The notes beneath the pieces are model-generated. The model had not been told where the DNA came from. It ran no database searches and saw nothing but the letters and a program-made list of their open reading frames with translations. Both the position numbers and the translations under genes were made by a program. A DNA stretch of 48,557 bases from Eubacteriales bacterium. GTDB taxonomy: Bacteria > Bacillota > Clostridia > Peptostreptococcales > Anaerovoracaceae. Shown here in pieces: positions 41,284 to 48,557 of the stretch. The stretch lies in assembly GCA_028692535.1 (NCBI GenBank), contig JAQUXD010000002.1:1-48557 (forward strand), written 5' to 3'. How positions within the stretch are numbered: position 1 is the stretch's first letter; each line of letters begins with the position of its first letter.

Positions 41284-41908
41284 ACTTATCGCAGGGCATT
41301 TGCTTCGGATCGGCGCTGTTTTTCTCCGCCCCCGGGAACCTTTCACTTGGGCCTCGGGCATCCGGAGCCCGATCTATTGCGACAATCGGTTGATCTTGTC
41401 CTATCCGATCATACGCAAAGATGTGGAGGAAAGCCTGGCGGAGCTGGTCCGGCAGCGTTTCCCCGAGGGAGAGGGCCTCTTCGGAACCGCTACTGCCGGC
41501 ATCGCCCACGCGGCGCTGACGGCTCAGATCCTGGGCTGGCCCATGGGCTATGTCCGGGGCAGCGCCAAGGATCACGGCCGGACCAACCGGATCGAAGGAA
41601 AGTGCGAGCCCGGACAGAAAGTCGTTGTGATCGAGGATCTGATCTCCACGGGCAAAAGCTGTGTGGAATCAGCGGATGCATTAAGGGCTGCCGGCTGCCG
41701 GGTTTTGGGTGTCGCTTCCATTTTTACTTACAATATGAAAACCGGAAAAGAGACGCTGAAGGCCGCCGGCTTGGAGAATTATTCCCTGACGGATCTGGAA
41801 GCGCTGCTTGAGGTGGCCGTGGAATACGGCTACGTGGACGAGCGGGGCGCGAAGCAGGTCCTGCGCTTTGCCGAGGATCCGAAGGATCCCGGCTGGCAGG
41901 AACTTTAA
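41267..41908 (+). CDS. pyrE: Orotate phosphoribosyltransferase
   Basis: PyrE (213 residues) joins orotate and PRPP to give OMP. The PRPP-binding motif VVVIEDLISTGKS is near 119-131, and WASGIRSPIYCDNR near 28-41 is the usual orotate loop. GGGAGG before the ATG within pyrF gives its ribosome site. It is the last gene of the operon before the bidirectional terminator. pyrD/pyrK, which make its orotate, are absent from the window. Confidence 0.95.
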   Translation: MRTQRELIAGHLLRIGAVFLRPREPFTWASGIRSPIYCDNRLILSYPIIRKDVEESLAELVRQRFPEGEGLFGTATAGIAHAALTAQILGWPMGYVRGSAKDHGRTNRIEGKCEPGQKVVVIEDLISTGKSCVESADALRAAGCRVLGVASIFTYNMKTGKETLKAAGLENYSLTDLEALLEVAVEYGYVDERGAKQVLRFAEDPKDPGWQEL

Positions 41909-41916
41909 AGGTACAC

Positions 41917-41951
41917 AAAAAAAGCCGCCCGGGTTCACCGGGCGGCTTTTT
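41917..41951. terminator. Bidirectional terminator between pyrE and the convergent dehydrogenase gene
   Basis: AAAAAAA, stem GCCGCCCGG / CCGGGCGGC with loop GTTCA, then TTTTT. The A-run and T-run serve both strands. Confidence 0.94.
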
Positions 41952-42914
41952 CTATTTTTTTCGATATCCCGTTTCCAGATCCACCTGGCTTTCCAGCGCT
42001 TCCCCGTTCATGAAATGTTCCAGATTGCGAGTACACAAAGCGATGATCTTTCCGTGGGCGTCGGGTTGTTCATCCAATCCGGCGATGTGCGGCGTGATCA
42101 AGGCGCCGGGCTGATCCCAAAGGGGATGATCCGCCGGCAGCGGTTCGGGCTGGAACACATCCAGCACGGCGCCGCCCAGATGGCCGCTGCGGAGGGCTTC
42201 CGTCAGCGCGTCGGCATCTACGGCCGATCCTCTTCCCACGTTGATCAGGAAGGCGCCGGGCTTCATGGCGGCAAACGCTTGGGCATCGAAAACGTTCATT
42301 GTTTCGGGCGACTGGGGAAGACAAACGCCCACGATGTCGGCTTCCTGCAGCAGCGTCGGAAGATCTTCCAGGGTGTGGACGGATTCCACGAAAGGCGGCT
42401 TGGATCCCCCTGTCCGGCGTATGGCCGTTACTGCGCTGCCCAGGGCGTGCATGCTTTGAGCAAAATGACTGCCGATATCTCCCAATCCCACTACCAGTGT
42501 GCGGGATCCGCTGACGGTCTTTGCCTGATCACCGTCCTTCCAGACATGGGCGGTCTGCTGATCTCTGTACTTGTGAAAACCCACGCAGAGCAAAAGGGCG
42601 GCGCCGACCATGTATTCGGAAATCAGCAGGCCATAACAGCCCGAAGCGTTGGTCAGGCGTGCGTGTTCTTCGCGAAAGAGGGGCAGAGCGGCATATTTAT
42701 CCGAGCCAGCGGAATCCAGCTGCAACCAGCGCAGCTTCGAGGCATTGTTCAGATAAGCTTCGGGCACGTTGCCCAGGATGATATCGGCGTTTTTGACATC
42801 TTCCTCCGGCACGGTCTTCTGGTCCCGATACAAAAAGACAGCACCCGGAGCTTTGCTTTCGAGCAATGCCTTCTGTTTTTTGTCCATGGATAATACGACT
42901 AAAATGTGAAGCAT
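41952..42914 (-). CDS. D-isomer-specific 2-hydroxyacid dehydrogenase
   Basis: A 320-residue dehydrogenase. The Rossmann loop GLGDIG is intact (143-148). The catalytic residues are Arg228 (NVGRGSAVD), Glu257 (FQPEP) and His276 (TPHIAG). IRRTGG after the second strand lacks an acidic residue and has two arginines, which suggests NADPH. It may reduce 2-oxo acids such as glyoxylate, hydroxypyruvate or branched oxo acids; the substrate is unknown. AAAAGGAG before the ATG supports the start. It is distinct from the CtBP-like enzyme at 19280. Confidence 0.9.
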   Translation of the reverse strand: MLHILVVLSMDKKQKALLESKAPGAVFLYRDQKTVPEEDVKNADIILGNVPEAYLNNASKLRWLQLDSAGSDKYAALPLFREEHARLTNASGCYGLLISEYMVGAALLLCVGFHKYRDQQTAHVWKDGDQAKTVSGSRTLVVGLGDIGSHFAQSMHALGSAVTAIRRTGGSKPPFVESVHTLEDLPTLLQEADIVGVCLPQSPETMNVFDAQAFAAMKPGAFLINVGRGSAVDADALTEALRSGHLGGAVLDVFQPEPLPADHPLWDQPGALITPHIAGLDEQPDAHGKIIALCTRNLEHFMNGEALESQVDLETGYRKK

Positions 42915-42990
42915 ACCAATTCTCCTTTTCTGTTTGTCATCTATTTATAACATAAATGTCATACAAAAGTTAGCCAAAAGTGTGCGGATG

Positions 42991-42999
42991 TGGTAAAAT
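42991..42999 (+). promoter_or_regulatory. Possible extended -10 promoter of the lytic transglycosylase gene
   Basis: TGGTAAAAT (42991-42999) is an extended -10. The -35 (TTAGCC, 18 bp upstream) is poor. Predicted start is near 43006, with AAAGGAAGG before the ATG at 43034. Confidence 0.5.
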
Positions 43000-43033
43000 A
43001 GCCCTACTTCTCCAACGAAAGGAAGGATAACGC

Positions 43034-44251
43034 ATGTTTCATAACAAATTGCTGCGGAGAAGCCTGGCTCTAACGACCGCTCTTGCCGTATGGCTCTTTT
43101 CTTATATACCCATCGCAGCAGAAGAAGAAGCACATCTGTCATTTATCGCCCGCGACATCTATATAAACGGGATATTGGTCAATAATTACGAACTGGTCCA
43201 GCCTTTTGTGATACGACAGGGAAGCACCTACGTGCCTTTAACACCGGCACTGGGAGCGGCCTTGGGTTTTCAGATGCGTTTGGACAAGGAACATCGCCTG
43301 ATCCAGCTTCGGCCCGTTGCGCCCAGTGGTCAGACTGTCAAGGAGGCCGACCTGGGATGCAATCTGGAAAACCAGACAGGACTGCCGGGATACGATTATG
43401 TGGTAGCGGCCGTAGAGGAGTTCGATCATACGGAAGCCGCGGCTCTATCTGCCAAATGGAGGCAGATTGTCGATCCGGTCATCTGGTCATTGTCCGGGTT
43501 GCTGGAGGCTGTGGCCAACCAAACCGCTGCATTCACTCCTGCGACGGAGTTCTTTTCCCTCGGTGAAACCGAGATTCTTTTTGTGGGGGAAGTTCCCTAT
43601 CTTCCGTTATCCGCATTCCGCAACAGCGCCATGTTCGGCTGGGATGCGCACTACGACGCTGTGACGGGACTGTACATCAGCACCGATGCGGCGATTCCGG
43701 CGAAAAGCTACTACAGCGCGACCAATGCCTCTTACATCGAGGGCCGCGCGGCGTATATCCGAGGCGTTCGTCCGGAGTTGAGTGTATCGGAATCGTATTA
43801 TTATGAGTATTTGTTTCGTCACGAAGCCAACGTATATGATGTAGACCAAGATCTTCTGATGGCGGTCTCTCGAACGGAATCTTCGTTTCAGGCAGGAATC
43901 GTAGCGACTTTCGGCTCCATCGGTATGATGCAGATCATGCCAAGGACCGCCAGAGCATACGGCATCTCCGTCGAACAGCTGAAGGACCCGCACATCAATG
44001 TGGAATTCGGCGCGATGTATGTTCGTGACCGGCTGTGGATTTTCAAAGGGGACGTGATCAAAGCGCTTTCAGCCTATAATCAGGGCGTCGTTATTGTGAG
44101 CAGTGGGGAATACAAGACCGGCTATGCGGAAAAGTGCATCTATAATCGGGGCGTTTTAGAAGGATGGCTGTCCAATCGTGGCTACAGCCACGCATTTGAG
44201 ACCCGCCTGGCCGCCGATGCCGTACGGGCATCTGCAGCGGAAGCAGATTGA
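43034..44251 (+). CDS. Secreted lytic transglycosylase with N-terminal copper-amine-oxidase-like domains
   Basis: A 405-residue exported protein. Residues 1-29 are a signal peptide (RRSLALTTALAVWLF, cleavage near IAAEE). Residues about 38-92 and 170-220 resemble copper amine oxidase N-terminal-like repeats (DIYINGILVNNYELVQPFV, then TYVPLTPALGAALGF), found in many clostridial wall proteins. Residues about 258-385 are an SLT-type transglycosylase domain with catalytic Glu282 in VSRTESSF, GSIGMMQIMP (294-303) and LSAYNQG. It would cut peptidoglycan glycan strands outside the cell. The gene has its own promoter and terminator. Confidence 0.85.
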   Translation: MFHNKLLRRSLALTTALAVWLFSYIPIAAEEEAHLSFIARDIYINGILVNNYELVQPFVIRQGSTYVPLTPALGAALGFQMRLDKEHRLIQLRPVAPSGQTVKEADLGCNLENQTGLPGYDYVVAAVEEFDHTEAAALSAKWRQIVDPVIWSLSGLLEAVANQTAAFTPATEFFSLGETEILFVGEVPYLPLSAFRNSAMFGWDAHYDAVTGLYISTDAAIPAKSYYSATNASYIEGRAAYIRGVRPELSVSESYYYEYLFRHEANVYDVDQDLLMAVSRTESSFQAGIVATFGSIGMMQIMPRTARAYGISVEQLKDPHINVEFGAMYVRDRLWIFKGDVIKALSAYNQGVVIVSSGEYKTGYAEKCIYNRGVLEGWLSNRGYSHAFETRLAADAVRASAAEAD

Positions 44252-44277
44252 TTCTTCGGCGTGGAATTTGATGAAAC

Positions 44278-44300
44278 AGGCGGCCCCGGAGCCGCCTTTT
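44278..44300 (+). terminator. Terminator of the transglycosylase gene
   Basis: AGGCGGC (44278-44284) pairs with GCCGCCT (44291-44297) around CCCGGA, followed by TTTT (44297-44300). The T-run is short. Confidence 0.75.
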
Positions 44301-44302
44301 GA

Positions 44303-44331
44303 TTGTGAGTAAAGATGTTCTATGGTACAAT
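44303..44331 (+). promoter_or_regulatory. Promoter of the scpA operon
   Basis: TTGTGA (44303-44308), 17-bp spacer, TACAAT (44326-44331) with TGG before it (extended -10). Start near 44338, a leader of about 27 nt. Confidence 0.7.
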
Positions 44332-44364
44332 ATATTGTGGTAATTCCAAGCAGAAGAGGTAGGT

Positions 44365-45111
44365 ATGGCCTATAAAGTCAAACTGGATGTTTTCGAGGGG
44401 CCCTTCGATCTGCTCGTCTATCTGATCGAGCACGCCCGCATGAGCATCTATGACATCCGTGTATCGGAGATCACAACGCAATATCTGGGATACATCCGCG
44501 AAATGAAAAAACAGGACGTGGCGGTGGCCCAGGAATTTATGGTGCTTGCTGCTGCGCTGATCGAGTTGAAATCCAGAATGCTTCTGCCCGGTTCCGAAGA
44601 GGAAGGGATCCCGGAGGGCGAAGAGGATCCCAGAAGAGATCTGGTGGCCCAGCTTCTGGAGTATAAACGCTTTAAGGAGATGGCGGACTTTTTCGGCCAG
44701 CAGGAAGAAATCATCACCCACATCCACACCAAGCCCCGGGAAGATCTGACGCCGTATACAGGCCCGACGGAAGAGTTTCTTCGCACAGATATCGATCAGT
44801 TTGCCCGGGCTTTCCGCGCGTTTCTGTTTCGGAAGCAGAAGATGGAAGAGATCCGGCACAACTATGAACGGGTGGAACGCCAGCGCATGAGCATAGAACA
44901 TAAGATCGGACAGATCCGCGCCTTCTTCCGTCGAAAATCCAAGGTCCGATTCTCGGAACTGATCGCAAGGGAGAGCGACCGATACGACGTGGTGCTTACC
45001 TTTGTTTCCATACTGGAATTGATCAAGCAGGCCGCCATACGAGTTCGTCAGCCGAAGCAGTTCGGCGATATCGAAATCGCGCTTCGAGAAGAAAAAGTTC
45101 CCGGCCGTTGA
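44365..45111 (+). CDS. scpA: Segregation and condensation protein A
   Basis: ScpA (248 residues) is the kleisin of the bacterial SMC-ScpAB condensin. VFEGPFDLLVYLIEHARMSI at about 7-26 is the N-terminal signature, the middle is charged and flexible, and the C-terminal winged helix is at about 190-240. AGAAGAGG before the ATG supports the start. It leads a five-gene coupled operon with scpB. Confidence 0.95.
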   Translation: MAYKVKLDVFEGPFDLLVYLIEHARMSIYDIRVSEITTQYLGYIREMKKQDVAVAQEFMVLAAALIELKSRMLLPGSEEEGIPEGEEDPRRDLVAQLLEYKRFKEMADFFGQQEEIITHIHTKPREDLTPYTGPTEEFLRTDIDQFARAFRAFLFRKQKMEEIRHNYERVERQRMSIEHKIGQIRAFFRRKSKVRFSELIARESDRYDVVLTFVSILELIKQAAIRVRQPKQFGDIEIALREEKVPGR

Positions 45112-45124
45112 AACAGGAGGGTGT

Positions 45125-45739
45125 ATGTCCGCTAATCAAAAAATCAAATCCGCTCTGGAATCTCTTCTGTTCGTTTGGGGAGACCCCTTGGAAGCGAAGG
45201 TCTGCGCAGAGCTGTTCAATCTATCGGTTCAGGAGATCGTCGATTGCTTTCGGGATCTGATGGGCGATTACGAAGAGCGGGGGAGCGGGATCCGGATCCG
45301 GGAGATGGACCACCGTTTTCAGCTGTGCACCAACCCGGAAAATGATGATTACATTCAACGTCTCTGCACGCCGGTCAAAGAAAAGCGTCTCACCCAGGCC
45401 GCGCTGGAAGTGTTGGCGATCATCGCATATCGGCAGCCGGTTACCAAGGGAGAGATCGATTCCATCCGAGGTGTTCGCAGCGACCGCGTGCTGGAGGGGT
45501 TGATGCGCAGGGAATTGGTGGCGGAATGCGGCAGGAGCACGGCCATAGGGCGGCCGATCCTCTACGGAACCACTTCAGGTTTTCTTGCCCAGTTCGGGTT
45601 TGAATCTCTGGGAGATCTGCCGCAGATCGAAGATATCGGGACCCTGGTTCTGTCGGACAGCTACGAATTTTCCGACGAACTGACAGCACAGCAGATTTCC
45701 ATATCGTTGGAAGAGGATCGCAAGGAAGAAGACGAATGA
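45125..45739 (+). CDS. scpB: Segregation and condensation protein B
   Basis: ScpB (204 residues) has two winged-helix domains and dimerises on ScpA. ALESLLFVWGDPL near 10-22 and the second-domain stretch AALEVLAIIAYRQPVTKGEI near 96-115 with IRGVRSDRVL are characteristic. AGGAGGG before the ATG, 13 nt after scpA. Its stop overlaps the start of the first EamA transporter by 4 nt. Confidence 0.95.
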   Translation: MSANQKIKSALESLLFVWGDPLEAKVCAELFNLSVQEIVDCFRDLMGDYEERGSGIRIREMDHRFQLCTNPENDDYIQRLCTPVKEKRLTQAALEVLAIIAYRQPVTKGEIDSIRGVRSDRVLEGLMRRELVAECGRSTAIGRPILYGTTSGFLAQFGFESLGDLPQIEDIGTLVLSDSYEFSDELTAQQISISLEEDRKEEDE

Positions 45740-46635
45740 GCAAGCGGACCGGGTTGATCTTTGCCATGGGCGCCGCCTTTTTCTACGGCGTTTCCACCAT
45801 CACCGGAAAAATGTCCTACGTGGGCGGGGGAAATCCCGTAGCGCTTTCGTTTTACCGCAATCTGATTTCCGTGCCCTTGCTCTTTGCTGTCCTGAGGCTC
45901 AGAAAAACAGATCTGTCCGTTACTCGGCGAGAATGCGCAGGGCTGGCCTGGCTGGGCTTGCTGGGGGGCTTTGTGACCGGTGTTCTTCTCTATATCTCCT
46001 ATACGCTGATCTCTGTAGGGTTGTCGACTTGCTTGCATTTTAGCTTTCCTGTCATCCTGGCCGTGATATACGCACTGTTCTACCATGAAAAATTCAGTCG
46101 CATCAAGATCCTCGCCCTGGTGCTCGGTATTGCCGGTGTCTGGTTCTTTGTGGAAAGCGATGCCCGAATCAACTCTCTGGGAATCCTGACTGCGCTGCTG
46201 TCCGGTGTCACCTATGCGGCGTATCTGATCGTGATGGATCGCCGGGGACTCAAATCCATGGATGGGTATAAGTTGTCGTTTTATTGCTGCCTCTTTTCCT
46301 CTTTATGGCTTGGCTTCTTCGGGACGGTTCGGGGATATCCGTTTCAGGGCGTATTGGACTCCAACGCATGGATGTACATTACGGCAACTGCCGTGCTGGT
46401 TTCCGTGCTGGGAAATACCATGATACCTGTAGCTGTTCGGAACGTAGGCGCCACCGTTACCGGAATTGCCGGGATCTTGGAGCCGGTCACTTCGGTATTG
46501 CTGGGGGTGCTTCTTCTGGGAGAACCTTTCGGCTTCCGAAGCATTGTTGGCGCCGCTTGTGTTTTGACGGCGGCGATTCTGCTGGGACTGGAAAAAGACC
46601 CAAAGAGCAGGCTGAATAGCGGGGAAACGGCATGA
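45736..46635 (+). CDS. EamA/DMT family transporter, first of a tandem pair
   Basis: A 299-residue membrane protein with ten predicted helices in two EamA repeats (about 5-140 and 150-290). The N terminus carries TITGKMSYVGGGNPVALSFYRN, also seen in the next gene with few changes. ILEPVTSVLLGVLLLGEPFG in the last repeat is the standard DMT ending. Substrate unknown; relatives export amino acids or metabolites or import sugars. It is translationally coupled to scpB and to its paralogue, though no functional link with chromosome segregation is evident. Confidence 0.88.
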   Translation: MSKRTGLIFAMGAAFFYGVSTITGKMSYVGGGNPVALSFYRNLISVPLLFAVLRLRKTDLSVTRRECAGLAWLGLLGGFVTGVLLYISYTLISVGLSTCLHFSFPVILAVIYALFYHEKFSRIKILALVLGIAGVWFFVESDARINSLGILTALLSGVTYAAYLIVMDRRGLKSMDGYKLSFYCCLFSSLWLGFFGTVRGYPFQGVLDSNAWMYITATAVLVSVLGNTMIPVAVRNVGATVTGIAGILEPVTSVLLGVLLLGEPFGFRSIVGAACVLTAAILLGLEKDPKSRLNSGETA

Positions 46636-47543
46636 GCAGCATCAATCACAAAAAAATAGGCATGCTTTTTGCTGCAGGAGCGGCGATCTGTTATGGCATT
46701 TCCGGTATCACCGGCAAGCTGGCGTACGGCGGCGGCGGTAACACGGTCTCCATTTTAGTCTATCGGAATATGATTTCGGTTCTGTTGCTGTTCCTGATCC
46801 TGAACGCCAGGCATATTCCTATTCGCGTGACAAAGAAACAGTTGGCCGGGCTGGCGTATCTCGGTGTTCAGGGCGGATTTCTTACGGCGATGCTGATGTA
46901 TTCTTCGTTTCAATACATTTCCGTAGGACTGGCCACCTGCACGCACTTTTGCTTCCCCGTAATCGTCGCCTGCATCTACGTATTTATTTTCAAGGAAAAG
47001 CTGAGCCGCACCAAGACACTTGCTCTCTTGCTGGCCTTCGCCGGTGTCTGGTTTTTTTTGGAGAGCAATGCGGTCGTCGATCCGAAAGGATTGGCGCTGG
47101 CTTTCGCATCGGGCGTAAGCAACGCGATATTTCTGACAGTGATGGACAAGCTGGGGCTGAAGTCTTTGAACGGTTTTGTGATATCTTTTTACGGCTGCAT
47201 TTTTTCCGGCACAGCGCTGACGATTTACGGACTTTTGGCCGGATACGATCTTTCCGGCGGCATGATGCCCATCGGTTGGTTCTATGTGATCATCGGCGCG
47301 GTACTGGTCTCTGCCCTGGCCAACGCCATGGTGCCGACAGCCGTAAGATATGTCGGGCCTACAGTGGCGGGGATCTTTGGGATCCTGGAGCCGGTGATTT
47401 CGGTTTTACTGAGCGTGCTGATCTTGCATGAGCCCTTTGGTCTGCGGAGCCTCCTGGGGGCGAGTTTGGTGCTGTCCGCTGCCGTCATGCTTACATTGGA
47501 GAAAGAACCGGAGGCAATCAGCGAGATTCTGGAGGAACTATGA
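46632..47543 (+). CDS. EamA/DMT family transporter, second of a tandem pair
   Basis: A 303-residue paralogue of the preceding transporter, again with ten helices. It shares GITGKLAYGGGGNTVSILVYRN, the GVWFF(L/V)ES motif, and ILEPVISVLLSVLILHEPFG with it at matching positions, so the pair arose by tandem duplication followed by clear divergence. It overlaps its neighbours by 4 nt on both sides. The two may form a mixed dimer or serve different substrates; neither can be decided from the sequence. Confidence 0.88.
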   Translation: MSSINHKKIGMLFAAGAAICYGISGITGKLAYGGGGNTVSILVYRNMISVLLLFLILNARHIPIRVTKKQLAGLAYLGVQGGFLTAMLMYSSFQYISVGLATCTHFCFPVIVACIYVFIFKEKLSRTKTLALLLAFAGVWFFLESNAVVDPKGLALAFASGVSNAIFLTVMDKLGLKSLNGFVISFYGCIFSGTALTIYGLLAGYDLSGGMMPIGWFYVIIGAVLVSALANAMVPTAVRYVGPTVAGIFGILEPVISVLLSVLILHEPFGLRSLLGASLVLSAAVMLTLEKEPEAISEILEEL

Positions 47544-48403
47544 TCATCAAGAGAAATATCACAAAAGAAGTACTGGAAAAAATCAAGATCCTGGCTTTTG
47601 ACATGGACGGAACACTGTTGGACGAGAAGGGAATGCTTTCGCCGGCCAACGAAGCCTGTATCCTGAGGGCCATGGAAAAGGGATATCATATTGTCATCGC
47701 CACGGGAAGGGGATATTCAGCCTTTCCCCAAGAGGTGTTGAACATGGAGGGAATCCGCTATATGATCTCTTCCAACGGGGCGCACATCGTGGATCAGCAT
47801 ACCCGTGAAACCATTTATTCCAACCTGCTTACACGGGATGCGGTAGAAGCTGCCATGCCCTGGATTGCCGACCCGGACCTGATGCGAGAGGTGTTTTTCC
47901 ACCATCAGGTCTATGCGGACAGGCATTGCATGGAAAATCTTCCCCGTTATGGCGTGCTGACGGAAAAGAGTCAGAACTATGTGTTGGCGACCCGCAAGCC
48001 GGTGGAGGATGCCGTGGCGCTGATCCGGGAATACGCCGATCAGCTGGAGAATATCAACTTGTTGTTTCCGGATCGGGAGAAGCGGCTTCGCTACTGGCAG
48101 GAATTAAGGGGCGTCAAAGGCCTGACGGTGGTTAGTTCCATGCCCTACAACATTGAGCTGGGAGGCGCCACCACCTCTAAGGCCACGGCGCTGAAGGCTC
48201 TGGCGGAGATGTTGGGTCTGAGCCACGATAATATCATGTCCTTCGGTGACAGCACCAACGACGCCGAAATGCTGGCGGCTGCCCAAGTAGCTGTCGCCAT
48301 GGGCAATGCCGTGGAGGATCTGAAAGAAATGGCTGATGTGATCACGCGAAGCAACGCAGAGGACGGGGTGGCCTACGCCCTGGATCAGCTGCTGGATCTG
48401 TAG
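47540..48403 (+). CDS. Cof-type HAD-IIB family phosphatase
   Basis: A 287-residue HAD hydrolase. The nucleophile and acid are Asp21 and Asp23 in FDMDGTLL; IATGRG near 54-59 is motif II; a C2-type cap spans about 85-195; GDSTNDAEML near 237-246 is motif IV. Such enzymes dephosphorylate sugar phosphates, FMN or related molecules, and the substrate cannot be told. It is the last gene of the scpA operon, ending 25 nt before a terminator. Confidence 0.9.
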   Translation: MIIKRNITKEVLEKIKILAFDMDGTLLDEKGMLSPANEACILRAMEKGYHIVIATGRGYSAFPQEVLNMEGIRYMISSNGAHIVDQHTRETIYSNLLTRDAVEAAMPWIADPDLMREVFFHHQVYADRHCMENLPRYGVLTEKSQNYVLATRKPVEDAVALIREYADQLENINLLFPDREKRLRYWQELRGVKGLTVVSSMPYNIELGGATTSKATALKALAEMLGLSHDNIMSFGDSTNDAEMLAAAQVAVAMGNAVEDLKEMADVITRSNAEDGVAYALDQLLDL

Positions 48404-48428
48404 AAGGAAAATGAGATCAGCGCATAGA

Positions 48429-48454
48429 AAAGAGCAGCCTTTCGGCTGCTCTTT
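48429..48454. terminator. Bidirectional terminator after the HAD gene
   Basis: AAAGAGCAGCC (48429-48439), loop TTTC, GGCTGCTCTTT (48444-48454). It stops the scpA operon on the plus strand and the convergent minus-strand gene, whose TAA lies at the stem edge. Confidence 0.88.
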
Positions 48455-48557
48455 AGCAGTTTTTGAGATAATCGATTTCCTGTCGGGTAAGCTTGCGATA
48501 ATGACCTTGCTTCAGCCGGCCGAGATGGATGTCTCCGATGGCCGTACGCTCCAGTAG
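48453..48557 (-). CDS. rRNA pseudouridine synthase (RsuA/RluB family), C-terminal end only
   Basis: The minus strand is open from the window edge to a TAA at 48455-48453, giving 34 residues. They read ERTAIGDIHLGRLKQGHYR followed by KLTRQEIDYLKN. The pattern R-x-x-I-G-x-I-x-L-G-x-L-x-x-G-x-Y-R-x-L-T is the C-terminal end of RsuA/RluB/RluE-type enzymes, which make pseudouridine in rRNA. The catalytic part lies beyond the window, so the exact member is not decided. The stop codon lies at the edge of the terminator stem. Confidence 0.75.
   Translation of the reverse strand, partial: LLERTAIGDIHLGRLKQGHYRKLTRQEIDYLKNC

Noticed and set aside
1..48557. CRISPR arrays, insertion sequences, prophage or integrase genes
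   Set aside because: No regularly spaced repeats, transposase motifs, phage genes or flanking duplications were found on either strand.

Overview
The window reads as chromosome of an anaerobic, low-to-mid GC Gram-positive bacterium, most likely class Clostridia. The basis is a pyruvate:ferredoxin oxidoreductase, a complete nine-gene V/A-type ATPase operon with a Na+-type rotor ring, ScpA/ScpB, a TagO-like wall-polymer initiator, strong AAGGAGG ribosome sites with frequent TTG/GTG starts, sigma-A type promoters and many intrinsic terminators. Amino-acid and organic-acid fermentation is suggested by malic enzyme, a class I CoA-transferase and a D-2-hydroxyacid dehydrogenase. A glutaminyl-tRNA synthetase is a less usual trait for this group. 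I saw no insertion sequence, prophage, CRISPR array or rRNA. Coding density is very high and no gene-free stretch exceeds 300 bases.

Layout. 1-6015 (+): end of PFOR, an AEC-family (probably malate) carrier, malic enzyme, an ECF-type S component and cobT-cobU-cobS (cobalamin lower-ligand assembly), nearly without gaps. 6033-7830 (+): pyrG behind a promoter and a hairpin leader, closed by a strong terminator. 7833-8567 (-): an SDR reductase, divergent from alr (8736-9866, +). 9925-11293 (-): tadA followed by an Ig-like/coiled-coil membrane protein of unknown role. 11446-14000 (+): cvpA-like gene, tRNA-Arg(CCU), Na/Pi cotransporter. 14110-14571 (-): Lrp-type regulator, divergent from glnS (14806-16488, +). 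16748-20263 (+): aminotransferase, CoA-transferase and 2-hydroxyacid dehydrogenase as a three-gene set.

20408-26103 (+): truA, dCMP deaminase, tagO-like, wecB/mnaA, a MATE exporter and a PhzF-family protein, largely translationally coupled. 26379-35053 (+): V-type ATPase subunits in the order H/G, I, K, E, C, F, A, B, D behind a TTGCAT-17-TATAAT promoter and a possible attenuator. 35193-41908 (+): pyrB, pyrC, carB, pyrF, pyrE, with no carA, pyrD, pyrK or pyrR. 41952-42914 (-): a second D-2-hydroxyacid dehydrogenase, divergent from a secreted lytic transglycosylase (43034-44251, +). 44365-48403 (+): scpA, scpB, two tandem EamA transporters and a Cof-type HAD phosphatase, coupled by 4-nt overlaps. 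The last 105 bases hold the 3' end of a minus-strand rRNA pseudouridine synthase.

Together the genes cover pyruvate/malate metabolism, UMP and CTP synthesis, ion-coupled energetics, wall-polymer precursors and amino-acid conversion. The parts least explained by known biology are the three-gene 2-oxo/2-hydroxyacid/CoA set, the Ig/coiled-coil membrane protein, the S component in the cob cluster, and the structured regions before pyrG and the V-ATPase operon. All calls rest on reading the sequence and remembered family motifs. No database search or folding program was run.
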